Origin: an uncultured Eubacterium sp.
GTDB lineage: Bacteria > Bacillota > Clostridia > Lachnospirales > Lachnospiraceae
Length of the DNA stretch: 64,000 nucleotides
Reading direction: 5' to 3'
Assembly: GCA_910589665.1 (NCBI GenBank)
Contig: CAJUTR010000005.1
Span: 1-64,000 of the forward strand
Each line of letters starts with the position of its first letter. Positions within the stretch are counted from its first letter, which is position 1. Below the pieces are notes generated by a model. That model saw only the letters and a program-made list of their open reading frames with translations, was not told where the DNA came from and searched no databases. The translations under genes were made by a program, and so were the position numbers. Shown one piece after another: positions 31,479 through 39,991 of the stretch.

Positions 31479-31527
31479 AAAGGGCTGCCGCACCAGCTAA
31501 AAGTATATAGCTGAGCGGCAGCCCTTT
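31479..31527. terminator. Bidirectional terminator between the FMN lipoprotein and xylanase genes
   Basis: 13-bp perfect outer stem (31479-31491 with 31515-31527, arms AAAGGGCTGCCGC / GCGGCAGCCCTTT) with an inner AGCT/AGCT pairing; T-rich on both strands. Confidence 0.85.
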
Positions 31528-31536
31528 TATATAAAC

Positions 31537-32763
31537 CTAATATGACTGCTTCGCTGTCTCAAGAATGCTGTCAAAACATGGCTTTTGCTTATAATTTTCA
31601 TCAAACAGGAGCGGATAACTCGTTTCTCCTTTAAATCCGGTAAGCCATGAAACATCATCGGTCAGTCCCCAAACGGTTACATTGGTGACATTTGCCTTTC
31701 CTGTCCGCTTTGCCCGCAAGATCGTCTCAAAAAACTCTTTGTAGCGCTCTGCCTGTTTCTGGTAACCTTCCTCTGAATCATCGGTATTGTGCATATCAAT
31801 TTCGGTGAGCTGGATCTCAAGTCCGTCAAGCGTTCCATATTCCTCCAATGCTTCTTGCAGCATATCGGTGGATGGGTACCCCATATCCCAGTGGCTCTGC
31901 ATTCCCATCCCGTCTACAAGCCCCTTCTCGTGAAGTCCCTTTAACAATTCCATGATCGTTTCCCGCTTTTCGGGTATGTACTCGTTATAATCATTATAAA
32001 ACAGCTTCACATCCGGCGCGGCATATTTTCTCGCAAACGTGAACGCATCGGTAATATAGCTCTCGTCTCCGTAAATCTCATACCAGTTACTCTTCGTACG
32101 GTAATTGTTATCATCGCCGACCGCCTCATTTACGACATCCCACGCATAGACTACGCCCGGGTACTTCTCCTGGCAGTATGTGAGTACTTTCTTGATGTAC
32201 GCTTCCATCCTCTGTTTCATCGTCTCTTTGTCCACAAAACCTTTGGACGGCTCGTAGTCTTTGGAAAAGAACCACTCTGGTGTCTGATTGTGCCAGACGA
32301 GACAGTGCCCGCGCAGCTTCAAGCCATGCTCCTGCGCAGTAGATAATATGCGGTCCAGCTCCTTCGTTTTGATCTCCGGCATGCCGTCCCCGTTTTTCTC
32401 CGTCGCCTGCCCATCCATCATAGCTTCCGGCTTCATCACGTTCTCCATCGTGATGCTGTTAAAATTTCTAGCGATAAATTCCATTTCTTCCTTGTCACCT
32501 AGGCTGCCGGAATTCACCGCTACCCCTATGGTAAAATCATTTTGAAACGCATCCCGTAAAACCGTGGCATTTTTAACCTCTTCCGCGACTGGCTGTCCGG
32601 CTGCCGCATCCTGCCTGGCTGCGGTCTGACCCGGAGCTTCTGCCGTTTCCTGGATAGCTGCCGGAGAAACGGTCCGGCTCTCTTTCTCTGTGCCGCATCC
32701 GACTGCCAGCGCTGACGCCGCCGCCATCATTCCCCCTAAAGTTATCATTTTCTTCATCTTCAT
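31537..32763 (-). CDS. GH10 endo-1,4-beta-xylanase, lipoprotein
   Basis: 408 residues. Lipobox ALAVGC at the end of a short signal, then an Ala/Gln/Glu-rich linker to about residue 65, then a single GH10 barrel. Catalytic acid/base Glu213 in WDVVNEAVGD and nucleophile Glu321 in IQLTEIDMH are both present, as is GHCLVWHNQTPEWF of the substrate cleft and VWGLTDDVSW near the end. It should cut xylan at the cell surface and implies plant fibre as a food source. No carbohydrate-binding module. Start follows GAGGG. Monocistronic; no clear promoter in the 32764-32950 spacer. Confidence 0.95.
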   Translation of the reverse strand: MKMKKMITLGGMMAAASALAVGCGTEKESRTVSPAAIQETAEAPGQTAARQDAAAGQPVAEEVKNATVLRDAFQNDFTIGVAVNSGSLGDKEEMEFIARNFNSITMENVMKPEAMMDGQATEKNGDGMPEIKTKELDRILSTAQEHGLKLRGHCLVWHNQTPEWFFSKDYEPSKGFVDKETMKQRMEAYIKKVLTYCQEKYPGVVYAWDVVNEAVGDDNNYRTKSNWYEIYGDESYITDAFTFARKYAAPDVKLFYNDYNEYIPEKRETIMELLKGLHEKGLVDGMGMQSHWDMGYPSTDMLQEALEEYGTLDGLEIQLTEIDMHNTDDSEEGYQKQAERYKEFFETILRAKRTGKANVTNVTVWGLTDDVSWLTGFKGETSYPLLFDENYKQKPCFDSILETAKQSY

Positions 32764-32950
32764 TCTTTCCCTCGTTTCTGCAGAGCAAACGTTTTTTCTC
32801 CTGTTCCTTCCTGCACTGCTTTTTACTTTTTAGCCATGCCAGGTGCGCCCCGGCTGCCTTGTTACCCTTGCTAACATTTTAACATACTAGAACAAAAAAT
32901 GGAATACGAATATGAGTTTTTTCTCTTCAATACGAAGAGAAGGAATCGGT

Positions 32951-32979
32951 TGACTTTTCCACAAAAAAACTATAAAATT
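32951..32979 (+). promoter_or_regulatory. Predicted trpS promoter
   Basis: -35 TTGACT (32951-32956), 17-base spacer to TAAAAT (32974-32979); TATAAA at 32972-32977 gives a 15-base alternative. The leader is only about 30 nt, so no T-box riboswitch fits. Confidence 0.5.
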
Positions 32980-33012
32980 AGCATATATTAAGATCAAGAA
33001 AGGATTTACAGG

Positions 33013-34056
33013 ATGAAAAAAATCATATTGACCGGTGACCGGCCGACCGGAAGACTGCATGTCGGACACTATGTCGGTTCATTAAAACAACGGGTAGAAC
33101 TTCAAAACTCCGGCGAATTTGAGGAGATTTATATTATGATCGCCGATGCACAGGCATTGACAGACAATTTTGACAATCCGGAAAAAGTACGCAGTAATAT
33201 TTCAGAAGTGGCGCTAGACTATATGTCATGCGGACTGGATCCGGAAAAATCGAACTTATTCGTACAGTCATACGTTTCTGAGCTGACCGAGCTCACCTTT
33301 TATTATATGAACCTTGTGACAGTTTCCCGCCTGAAACGGAATCCTACTGTCAAGTCAGAGATCAGCCTGCGCGGTTTCAACACGAGTATCCCTGTGGGAT
33401 TCTTTACGTATCCGATCAGCCAGACCGCCGACATTACAGCATTCAAGTCAACGACCGTGCCAGTCGGCGACGACCAGCTTCCGATGGTGGAGCAGACGCG
33501 AGAGATCGTGCGCAGTTTCAATGCGACATATGACGATGTCCTGGTAGAACCAAAAGCGCTCCTACCCACCAATGAAGTCTGTATGCGTCTGCCCGGCACG
33601 GACGGAAAAGCGAAAATGAGCAAATCACTCGGAAACTGTATCTATCTTTCCGATCACCCAGATGACATCCGCAAAAAAGTGATGAGCATGTATACCGATC
33701 CCGACCATATCCGACTGGAAGATCCGGGCAAGCTGGAGGGAAATACCGTGTTCACCTATCTGGATGCGTTTTGCCGGGATGAACATTTTGAACACCATCT
33801 CCCGGACTATGCGTGCCTGGACGAATTAAAAGCACATTATACAAAAGGCGGTTTGGGAGACGTTAAAGTGAAAAAATTCCTTTATGCCGTTTTGATGGAG
33901 GAACTGGAACCGATCCAGACAAAGCGTCATGAACTGGAACAGGATATTCCTGCTGTTATGGAAATTCTTCACAAAGGGAGCATCCGCGCCAGGGAAAAAG
34001 CATCTGCGACGCTTTCCGAAGTCAAACATGCGATGAAAATTGATTATTTTGATTGA
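33013..34056 (+). CDS. trpS: Tryptophanyl-tRNA synthetase
   Basis: 347 residues, class I synthetase charging tRNA-Trp. HIGH-type motif HVGH (residues 17-20) in RPTGRLHVGHYVGSL and KMSKSLGN near residue 201. Slightly longer than the common 330-residue form, with the acidic-basic insertion of the subgroup in which the catalytic loop reads GTDGKAKMSKS. AAAGGA precedes ATG. Stands alone, ending in a terminator shared with the convergent glucosaminidase gene. Confidence 0.97.
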   Translation: MKKIILTGDRPTGRLHVGHYVGSLKQRVELQNSGEFEEIYIMIADAQALTDNFDNPEKVRSNISEVALDYMSCGLDPEKSNLFVQSYVSELTELTFYYMNLVTVSRLKRNPTVKSEISLRGFNTSIPVGFFTYPISQTADITAFKSTTVPVGDDQLPMVEQTREIVRSFNATYDDVLVEPKALLPTNEVCMRLPGTDGKAKMSKSLGNCIYLSDHPDDIRKKVMSMYTDPDHIRLEDPGKLEGNTVFTYLDAFCRDEHFEHHLPDYACLDELKAHYTKGGLGDVKVKKFLYAVLMEELEPIQTKRHELEQDIPAVMEILHKGSIRAREKASATLSEVKHAMKIDYFD

Positions 34057-34068
34057 TCGTCAGAGTCA

Positions 34069-34096
34069 AAAGGGAGCTGTCTCACCAGCTCCCTTT
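34069..34096. terminator. Bidirectional terminator, trpS / glucosaminidase
   Basis: 10-bp perfect stem AAAGGGAGCT / AGCTCCCTTT (34069-34078 with 34087-34096), 8-base loop. Confidence 0.8.
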
Positions 34097-34109
34097 ACCA
34101 TTGATCCGG

Positions 34110-35483
34110 CTATCTGCCGGCATATTTCGGATAGTCATAAATATATGTCGCTTTTGTTGAATAACAACGGCTGAACAGCATCATCCGCTGCGCGATCTTT
34201 TCCGAATACCACGGGTCAGTCGCGTACTGATGATTGACATTACTTGGGTTATATCGAAATTTAAAAATCGTATTCTGGCTTGGTACCGCGCGGAAATAGC
34301 TGCTGCTGATAAATTTTGCGGCGCCGTAAATGGCCTTGTCAACCGTCGTCCATCCCTTGCGGTACGCATAAGACGTAGCGCCGGTTACCGGATCGGAATC
34401 ATAGGCGTTGATCCCATATAAATTGTATACTTTTACTTTCTTTTTGATCTTCTTCGTGATAAATTTCCCTTTCGAACGAGCGTTGGAAGAAAGAGCTGCC
34501 CGGCTGATCGTATTTCCCCGCGCCAGTTTGCTCGTACCGTGCGCCGACTCCAAAAATGTCTGGGAAACGAAATACATCGGGTCGATATGATATTTCTTCG
34601 CCGCTGCCAGCATCACTTTTCCCTTGCCATACAAGACGCTCCATTCCGGATCATGACCGATATTCTCACACGCATTTTTAATGTAATAATCATAGGTAGA
34701 TAAAAATTTCTCCTCATCTACCTCCCGATACCGATCAAGGCGGAGGTATTGAAACCCATAAGAAGTATCCTTTTTGGGATCCACCAGCCGTTTGTACTCG
34801 GCGACACTGGCGCGTTTCGTACGCTTCTGCTGAAGAGCCACGTACTGGCTGAGCGACCAGCGGTAATTCGTATACGTCTTTTTCCCCACAAAATTCAGGA
34901 CCGGTTTTGACAGCTGGGCCACCAGCATATCCTCATCCCACAAATAATTGATGCCGAGTGCTTTGACGACTTCGCGGAACGGTACGAGGATTGCCTTTGT
35001 TTTTGATTTCGTATATGTGACCGATACCGGTGCGGCCGGGAGGGGTGTCGTCTGCTGATTGACCGTAATCGACGGATCATTCAGGTGCATGACGATAAAT
35101 TTGTCATTTTTTGAAATCATAATTTTCTTCTGCTTTTTTATGTATTTATATTCGGCTTTGATCCCCTGCTTGACAAATGTCTGCTTGATCGGCACCATCA
35201 CCGTTCCGTTTATGATCACGGCAGGCGTTTTATCAAGATTGATCCGTCTGGACTCGTACACGACCTTGACCTTTTCTCCCTGATATCTGTATTCCTGCCC
35301 GTCGATCGTATAGGGAACCACTTTGCCGGATCTTACGCCGCCTGTCCCCGGCGAAGGTGCGGTTGTCGGCTGGGCGTTTTGCTGCACATCAAACAGGGAA
35401 ACGGCAGATACTTCCACCGGAAACAGCTGGATCAGCATACAAAGGCACAGAACAACACCTGTCATTGACTTACATCGTTTCAT
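34110..35483 (-). CDS. Secreted glucosaminidase with copper-amine-oxidase-N-like stalk domain
   Basis: 457 residues from ATG 35481-35483 (GGAGG seven bases upstream; earlier in-frame ATG rejected). Signal peptide ends near EVSAVS. Residues about 60-190 form the PF07833-type domain (VVYESRRINLDKTPAVIING, VMVPIKQTF, ILVPFREVVKALG) common in Clostridial surface proteins; it likely attaches or organises the protein in the wall. Residues about 290-440 are an endo-beta-N-acetylglucosaminidase domain (YHIDPMYFVSQTFLESAHGT with the catalytic Glu; NLYGINAYDSDP). Predicted peptidoglycan hydrolase in cell separation or wall turnover. Confidence 0.9.
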   Translation of the reverse strand: MKRCKSMTGVVLCLCMLIQLFPVEVSAVSLFDVQQNAQPTTAPSPGTGGVRSGKVVPYTIDGQEYRYQGEKVKVVYESRRINLDKTPAVIINGTVMVPIKQTFVKQGIKAEYKYIKKQKKIMISKNDKFIVMHLNDPSITVNQQTTPLPAAPVSVTYTKSKTKAILVPFREVVKALGINYLWDEDMLVAQLSKPVLNFVGKKTYTNYRWSLSQYVALQQKRTKRASVAEYKRLVDPKKDTSYGFQYLRLDRYREVDEEKFLSTYDYYIKNACENIGHDPEWSVLYGKGKVMLAAAKKYHIDPMYFVSQTFLESAHGTSKLARGNTISRAALSSNARSKGKFITKKIKKKVKVYNLYGINAYDSDPVTGATSYAYRKGWTTVDKAIYGAAKFISSSYFRAVPSQNTIFKFRYNPSNVNHQYATDPWYSEKIAQRMMLFSRCYSTKATYIYDYPKYAGR

Positions 35484-35567
35484 ATAAATCCTCCATTTCA
35501 ACGTGTTCCTTTGTTCTTTTTCTTTTATTGTACACATATATATGGTAAAAAAATGGTTACCTGATCA

Positions 35568-36857
35568 ATGAATGTTATATCAAAAATTAACAATGTAATG
35601 TGGGGTGGCCCCCTCCTCGTTTTTCTCTTAGGATTACATATATATTTTACTATAAAGACAAAATTTGTCCAGCGGAATTTAGGAAAGGCCCTGAAATATT
35701 CTGTGGAAGGGGATTCCTCGGGCGGCATGAGCGCGTTCGGCACACTGACGACGACGCTGGCCGCAACCCTCGGAACCGGAAATATCATTGGCGTGTCCAC
35801 CGCTGTCTATTTGGGCGGTCCGGGCGGTGTGTTCTGGTGCTGGGTCACCGGACTGCTCGGAATGGCAACCACATACGCGGAAACCCGTCTTTCGTGCCTG
35901 TACCGCAAAAAGACAGTGGACGGGAGCCATGCGGGTGGCATGATGTATGTCCTCGAGTGGGCGCTCGGAAAACGATGGATCGCTTTCCTGTACAGCTTCG
36001 TTATATGCCTGTCCGCTTTTTGCGCCGGGTGTACCACACAGTCCAACGCGATTTCCGAAACGTGTCTGGACGTCTGGGGCATTCCAAAATGGGCAGCTGG
36101 TATCGCCGTAGCTCTATCCGTAGGACTCGTTATCCTGCAGGGCGTCAAATGGATCGAACAGGTCTGCATGACACTCGTGCCCGGAATGGCATTATTATTT
36201 TTAGGCGGTTGTGCCGCTTATATCTTTTTGAACGCCTCATTGTTCCCAGAAGCCATGCGCACAATTATTAAGTCTGCATTTAATACTCGTTCTTTTCTCG
36301 GTGGCACAGTTGGGTTCACGGCCGGTATGGCCATACGGTACGGCGTGGCAAGGGGCCTTTTTACAAACGAAGCCGGACTTGGCACATCCGGCATCGCGGC
36401 AGCTTCCGGCTCAGAAAAGATTTCATCTGAAAAACAGGGACTCATTTCCATGACGGCTACTTTTTGGGATACTGTCGTTATGTGCGCCATCACGGGAATC
36501 GTCGTCGTCATGTTCGTCATACAAAATGAGAACGTTCTGACCGAGATCTCCGCCGGACTTTTAGTGAAAGGCGCCTTCGGAACACTGCCACTGTTCGGAG
36601 AAGAACTTATTGCCATTGCCACGATATGCTTTGCCATCGCCACACTGATCGGATGGTCCTATTTCGGCCAGGTGGCTGCGGAATACATGGGCGGACAGGA
36701 TTTATTAAAGAAGTATCAGTATGTCTATGTCATTATGATTTTCGCTGGCGCTGTCATGCCGATGGGAATCGTCTGGGAACTGACAGACTTCATCAACATA
36801 TTCATACTGATCCCGTCTGCCTATGCCCTCATCCGGTGCAGAAAAAAGCTGTTTTAA
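35568..36857 (+). CDS. Sodium:alanine/glycine symporter (AGCS family)
   Basis: 429 residues, about ten membrane helices. Family signatures: GGMSAFGTLTTTLAATLGTG, NIIGVSTAVYLGGPGGVFW, YAETRLSCLYRKK, RGLFTNEAGLGTSGIAAA near the seventh helix and WSYFGQVAAEY. Imports alanine or glycine with sodium. The ATG at 35568 lacks a good ribosome site; no better in-frame start was found. Followed by ddl behind its own promoter; supply of alanine next to D-Ala ligase is suggestive but not proof of common control. Confidence 0.93.
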   Translation: MNVISKINNVMWGGPLLVFLLGLHIYFTIKTKFVQRNLGKALKYSVEGDSSGGMSAFGTLTTTLAATLGTGNIIGVSTAVYLGGPGGVFWCWVTGLLGMATTYAETRLSCLYRKKTVDGSHAGGMMYVLEWALGKRWIAFLYSFVICLSAFCAGCTTQSNAISETCLDVWGIPKWAAGIAVALSVGLVILQGVKWIEQVCMTLVPGMALLFLGGCAAYIFLNASLFPEAMRTIIKSAFNTRSFLGGTVGFTAGMAIRYGVARGLFTNEAGLGTSGIAAASGSEKISSEKQGLISMTATFWDTVVMCAITGIVVVMFVIQNENVLTEISAGLLVKGAFGTLPLFGEELIAIATICFAIATLIGWSYFGQVAAEYMGGQDLLKKYQYVYVIMIFAGAVMPMGIVWELTDFINIFILIPSAYALIRCRKKLF

Positions 36858-36878
36858 CAAAAAAGAGACGAAAACATA

Positions 36879-36907
36879 TTGTGATATATCCATTTTCATA
36901 GTACAAT
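36879..36907 (+). promoter_or_regulatory. Promoter of the ddl-DUF1934-dapF-trxA gene group
   Basis: -35 TTGTGA (36879-36884), 17-base spacer, -10 TACAAT (36902-36907). Confidence 0.6.
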
Positions 36908-36947
36908 ATAAAAGATAATTCTTTCTTTACAGAAATGGAGGCTATCA

Positions 36948-38012
36948 ATGAAAAAGAAAGTGGCAGTTATATTTGGCGGAATCTCCTCGGAACATGAGGT
37001 TTCCTGCCGATCAGTCATAAATATAGCAAATGGTTTTGAAAAAGAAAAGTATGAACTTCGATTCATCGGCATCACAAAAGAAGGCAAATGGCTTCTCGTC
37101 GATGATATGTCCCGCATCGCTGACGACAGCTGGCGAAACAGCGCCACCACCGCCATCCTTTCCCCTGACCGGCAGCGGCCCGGCATACTTATCCTAAAAG
37201 AGGATACATACGAGTATGAAAAAATAGACGTCATCTTTCCCGCGCTGCACGGCACATTCGGAGAAGACGGCACAGTTCAGGGACTGTTTGAACTATCCGG
37301 CATCCCTTATGTGGGATCCGACGTACTTGGCTCAGCCGTCGGGATGGATAAGATCTCCACAAAAGTTTTTGTAGACCGGCTTGGCATCCGGCAGGCGCGG
37401 TATGTCGCGGACACCGCGAATGACTGCCGGGAAATGGAAGAAACGATAAGGAATACAGAAGAAACGTTATCCTATCCCGTATTCGTAAAACCATCTAACG
37501 CCGGCTCTTCGTGCGGTGTCAGCAAAGCGTGTGACAGAGCCGAACTCGAACAGGCCATCCGTCTGGCAAAACAATTTGACAGCCGCGTCCTGATCGAAGA
37601 GATGATCGTCGGCCACGAGGTCGAATGCGGCGTACTCGGCGGAACTGACATCGAGGCATCCAGAGTGGGGGAAGTACTGGCAGCAGCAGACTTTTATGAT
37701 TATGAAGCAAAATACAACAACCCGGCATCAAAAACTGTGATTGATCCGGCCGGCATCCCAGCCGCAGTCAAAGAAAAAGTCCGGGCAGATGCCCTCGCGA
37801 TCTTCCGGGCTGTCGGCGCTTACGGCCTGTCACGGGTCGACTTCTTTATCGAAGCAGATACAAATGAAGTCGTATTCAATGAGATCAACACGCTCCCGGG
37901 ATTTACTAATATCAGCATGTACCCACTTCTATGGGCCGATATGGGACTGACGACAGCCGAATTGATCGACCGTCTGGTCGAAACAGCTTTCGAGCGCAAA
38001 GAAATAGAATGA
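36948..38012 (+). CDS. ddl: D-alanine--D-alanine ligase
   Basis: 354 residues, ATP-grasp. Makes the D-Ala-D-Ala end of peptidoglycan precursors. Motifs: VAVIFGGISSEHEVSCRSV at the start, IFPALHGTFGEDGTVQGLFE, GIPYVGSDVLGSAVGMDK, VFVKPSNAGSSCGVSK (ATP site), and the C-terminal DFFIEADTNEVVFNEINTLP followed by GFT. The residue pattern is that of a dipeptide ligase; I did not see the changes of vancomycin-resistance lactate ligases. GGAGG before ATG; DUF1934 follows 28 bases later. Confidence 0.96.
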   Translation: MKKKVAVIFGGISSEHEVSCRSVINIANGFEKEKYELRFIGITKEGKWLLVDDMSRIADDSWRNSATTAILSPDRQRPGILILKEDTYEYEKIDVIFPALHGTFGEDGTVQGLFELSGIPYVGSDVLGSAVGMDKISTKVFVDRLGIRQARYVADTANDCREMEETIRNTEETLSYPVFVKPSNAGSSCGVSKACDRAELEQAIRLAKQFDSRVLIEEMIVGHEVECGVLGGTDIEASRVGEVLAAADFYDYEAKYNNPASKTVIDPAGIPAAVKEKVRADALAIFRAVGAYGLSRVDFFIEADTNEVVFNEINTLPGFTNISMYPLLWADMGLTTAELIDRLVETAFERKEIE

Positions 38013-38040
38013 ATGTAAAACAAAGAGAAGGGGAAAACTA

Positions 38041-38484
38041 ATGAAAACGGAAGTGAAAATTTCCATACGCGGGATTCAGGACAGTGCCAAAGACGATTCC
38101 GTTGAAGTCGTTTCGCTCGGCGAAATGCAGCAAAAGGACGGTCAGATTTATATTTCGTATGAGGAAGGCGCCGATGCCGCATCCGGTATGGACTGCGATA
38201 TCGTGACGAGCCTTCTGAAGATCCATCCAAAACAGGTTGAAATCATTAAAAAAGGCGCTGCAGAGACACATATGGTCTTCGTTCAGGATAAAGATACGAT
38301 TTCTTATTATTCCACCCCGTTTGGCGAGATGGAGGTGACGATCCATACAAACCGGCTGGAACAGATGGAAACGCAACATGGATTTCAGATCCTTTTACAA
38401 TATACGCTGGAAATCAATACCGCCCACGTATCCGACTGCAGTGTGGAGATACGGGTGGAACGCATGAATAGAAAGGAAGCGTGA
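38041..38484 (+). CDS. DUF1934 (YwiB-like beta-barrel) protein
   Basis: 147 residues. YwiB-like proteins are small calycin-type barrels of unknown function: QISIRGIQ-like VKISIRGIQDS start, GQIYISYEEG, and the late TPFGEMEVTIHTNRL and FQILLQYTLEIN strands are present. Sits between ddl and dapF, which both feed peptidoglycan synthesis, with the dapF start just after its stop. A ribosome site AAGGGGAAAA precedes ATG. Function unknown; a wall-related role is only suggested by context. Confidence 0.85.
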   Translation: MKTEVKISIRGIQDSAKDDSVEVVSLGEMQQKDGQIYISYEEGADAASGMDCDIVTSLLKIHPKQVEIIKKGAAETHMVFVQDKDTISYYSTPFGEMEVTIHTNRLEQMETQHGFQILLQYTLEINTAHVSDCSVEIRVERMNRKEA

Positions 38485-38489
38485 CCGCT

Positions 38490-39335
38490 ATGCCGAAACT
38501 AAAATTTACGAAAATGCACGGCACCGGCAATGATTATGTATATGTTGATCTTTTTCATCAAACGCTTGACTGCCCGTCAGAACTATCGGTAAAAATCAGC
38601 GACCGCCACTTTGGCATCGGCTCAGACGGACTGATCTGCATCGCCCCGTCCGAAACCGCGGACTGCCGCATGATCATGTTTAACGCGGACGGCTCCGAGG
38701 GCGCCATGTGCGGAAACGGCATCCGCTGTGTCGCAAAATACGCCTACGAACACGGCCTGGCAGCAAAAGAGCAAATGTCAATCGAGACGAAAAGCGGCGT
38801 AAAGCATCTGGACCTCACGGTAGAAAACGGATGCGTCACGTTCGTGGAAGTAAATATGGGGCAGGCAATTTTGAATCCGTCCGACATTCCCGTCCGTGCC
38901 GAGGGGAATGATTTTATCGCCCAGACGATCGAGGTAGATGGAACATCTTATTCTGCCACCTGCGTTTCGATGGGAAACCCCCACTGTATCGTATTTATGG
39001 ATCACATCGACGAACTTGACCTCACAAAGACCGGCCCGTCCTTTGAACACCATCCATGGTTTCCTGACCGGATCAATACCGAATTTGTCGAAGTCATTGA
39101 CCGAAAGACCATCAAAATGCGCGTGTGGGAGCGCGGCTCTGGAGAGACGATCTCCTGCGGGACCGGCACCTGTGCCGCCACCGTCGCCTCCGTGCTGAAC
39201 GGATACTGTGACCAGGATACCGAAATTGAAGTGCGGATCCGGGGCGGCGTACTCTACGATACATACCTGGAAAACGGGGAGGTTCTTATGAAAGGACCTG
39301 CCACAGAAGTTTTTCAGGGAGAGATCAGCATATAA
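38490..39335 (+). CDS. dapF: Diaminopimelate epimerase
   Basis: 281 residues from ATG 38490 (a GTG three codons earlier overlaps the previous stop). Interconverts LL- and meso-diaminopimelate for lysine and peptidoglycan. Both catalytic cysteines are in place, in GAMCGNGIRC and in ISCGTGTCA; KMHGTGNDYVYV is the canonical start. Usual length. Directly follows DUF1934 and precedes the FTR-like gene by 15 bases, so likely in the same transcript. Confidence 0.97.
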   Translation: MPKLKFTKMHGTGNDYVYVDLFHQTLDCPSELSVKISDRHFGIGSDGLICIAPSETADCRMIMFNADGSEGAMCGNGIRCVAKYAYEHGLAAKEQMSIETKSGVKHLDLTVENGCVTFVEVNMGQAILNPSDIPVRAEGNDFIAQTIEVDGTSYSATCVSMGNPHCIVFMDHIDELDLTKTGPSFEHHPWFPDRINTEFVEVIDRKTIKMRVWERGSGETISCGTGTCAATVASVLNGYCDQDTEIEVRIRGGVLYDTYLENGEVLMKGPATEVFQGEISI

Positions 39336-39350
39336 AGGAGGGCAATCGTC

Positions 39351-39560
39351 ATGGCAATTCGTTTAAACGAGGACAAGGACGTCGTAGACCGCGTCAAAGA
39401 AGGCCTTCGGGCAAGAAATGGCTATTGTCCCTGCGTACTTCAGATGAGTGAGGATACAAAATGTATGTGCAAGGAATTCCGGGAACAGATCGCCGATCCA
39501 GACTTTGAGGGATACTGCCACTGCATGTTGTATTATAAAGAAAAAGAAAACGCGGAGTAA
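39351..39560 (+). CDS. Ferredoxin:thioredoxin-reductase-catalytic-chain-like protein
   Basis: 69 residues. Three CxC-type pairs, CPC (in NGYCPC), CMC (in TKCMCKEF) and CHC (in GYCHCMLYY), are the pattern of the FTR beta chain, in which a [4Fe-4S] cluster next to a disulfide passes electrons from ferredoxin to thioredoxin. The thioredoxin gene follows after 32 bases, strongly supporting the role. No variable (alpha) subunit is seen, as in many anaerobes with simplified FTRs. Ribosome site AAAGGAGGG. Confidence 0.88.
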   Translation: MAIRLNEDKDVVDRVKEGLRARNGYCPCVLQMSEDTKCMCKEFREQIADPDFEGYCHCMLYYKEKENAE

Positions 39561-39592
39561 ACAATGTCCACTTCGCAGAAAAGAGGTAAGAT

Positions 39593-39913
39593 ATGGCAGT
39601 CATTGAACTAAATGATAACAATTTTGAGGAGAAAGTCCTGCAATCCGACAAACCGGTATTGGTTGATTTTTGGGCGGTCTGGTGCGGCCCGTGCAGCATG
39701 ATGTCACCCCTGGTTGACGAGGTCGCCGAGGATCTGGAAGGACGTCTCATCGTCGGTAAACTCAACTGCGACGAGAGTATGAAAACGGCTCAAAAGTATG
39801 GGATTACCGGTATTCCGGCGTTTTTACTCTACAAGGACGGAGAAGTCGTGCAAAAGGTAATGGGCGCGATGCCAAAAGGGGAATTGATCGCCGCAGTCGA
39901 GAAATTTCTTTAA
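39593..39913 (+). CDS. trxA: Thioredoxin
   Basis: 106 residues with the active site WCGPC (in FWAVWCGPCSMMSPL; Val replaces the usual Pro/Ala near the site), cis-Pro in GITGIPAFLLYKDG and typical strands. Reduces protein disulfides. Coupled by position to the FTR-like protein, so its electrons probably come from ferredoxin rather than NADPH (inference; no trxB in the window). AGAGG before ATG; ends at a strong terminator. Confidence 0.96.
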   Translation: MAVIELNDNNFEEKVLQSDKPVLVDFWAVWCGPCSMMSPLVDEVAEDLEGRLIVGKLNCDESMKTAQKYGITGIPAFLLYKDGEVVQKVMGAMPKGELIAAVEKFL

Positions 39914-39922
39914 AAACGATTA

Positions 39923-39965
39923 GAAAAAGACAGCGCCAAACATCATGTTTGGCGCTGTCTTTTTC
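39923..39965. terminator. Strong bidirectional terminator, trxA / uvrC
   Basis: Perfect 20-bp stem (39923-39942 with 39946-39965), 3-base loop, with A-rich and T-rich ends on both strands. Confidence 0.92.
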
Positions 39966-39991
39966 TTTGACCTGGTAATCACATATCCACG

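Noticed and set aside
32764..33012. T-box riboswitch upstream of trpS
   Set aside because: The predicted transcript start leaves only about 30 nt of leader, too short for a T-box, and no terminator/antiterminator pair is present.
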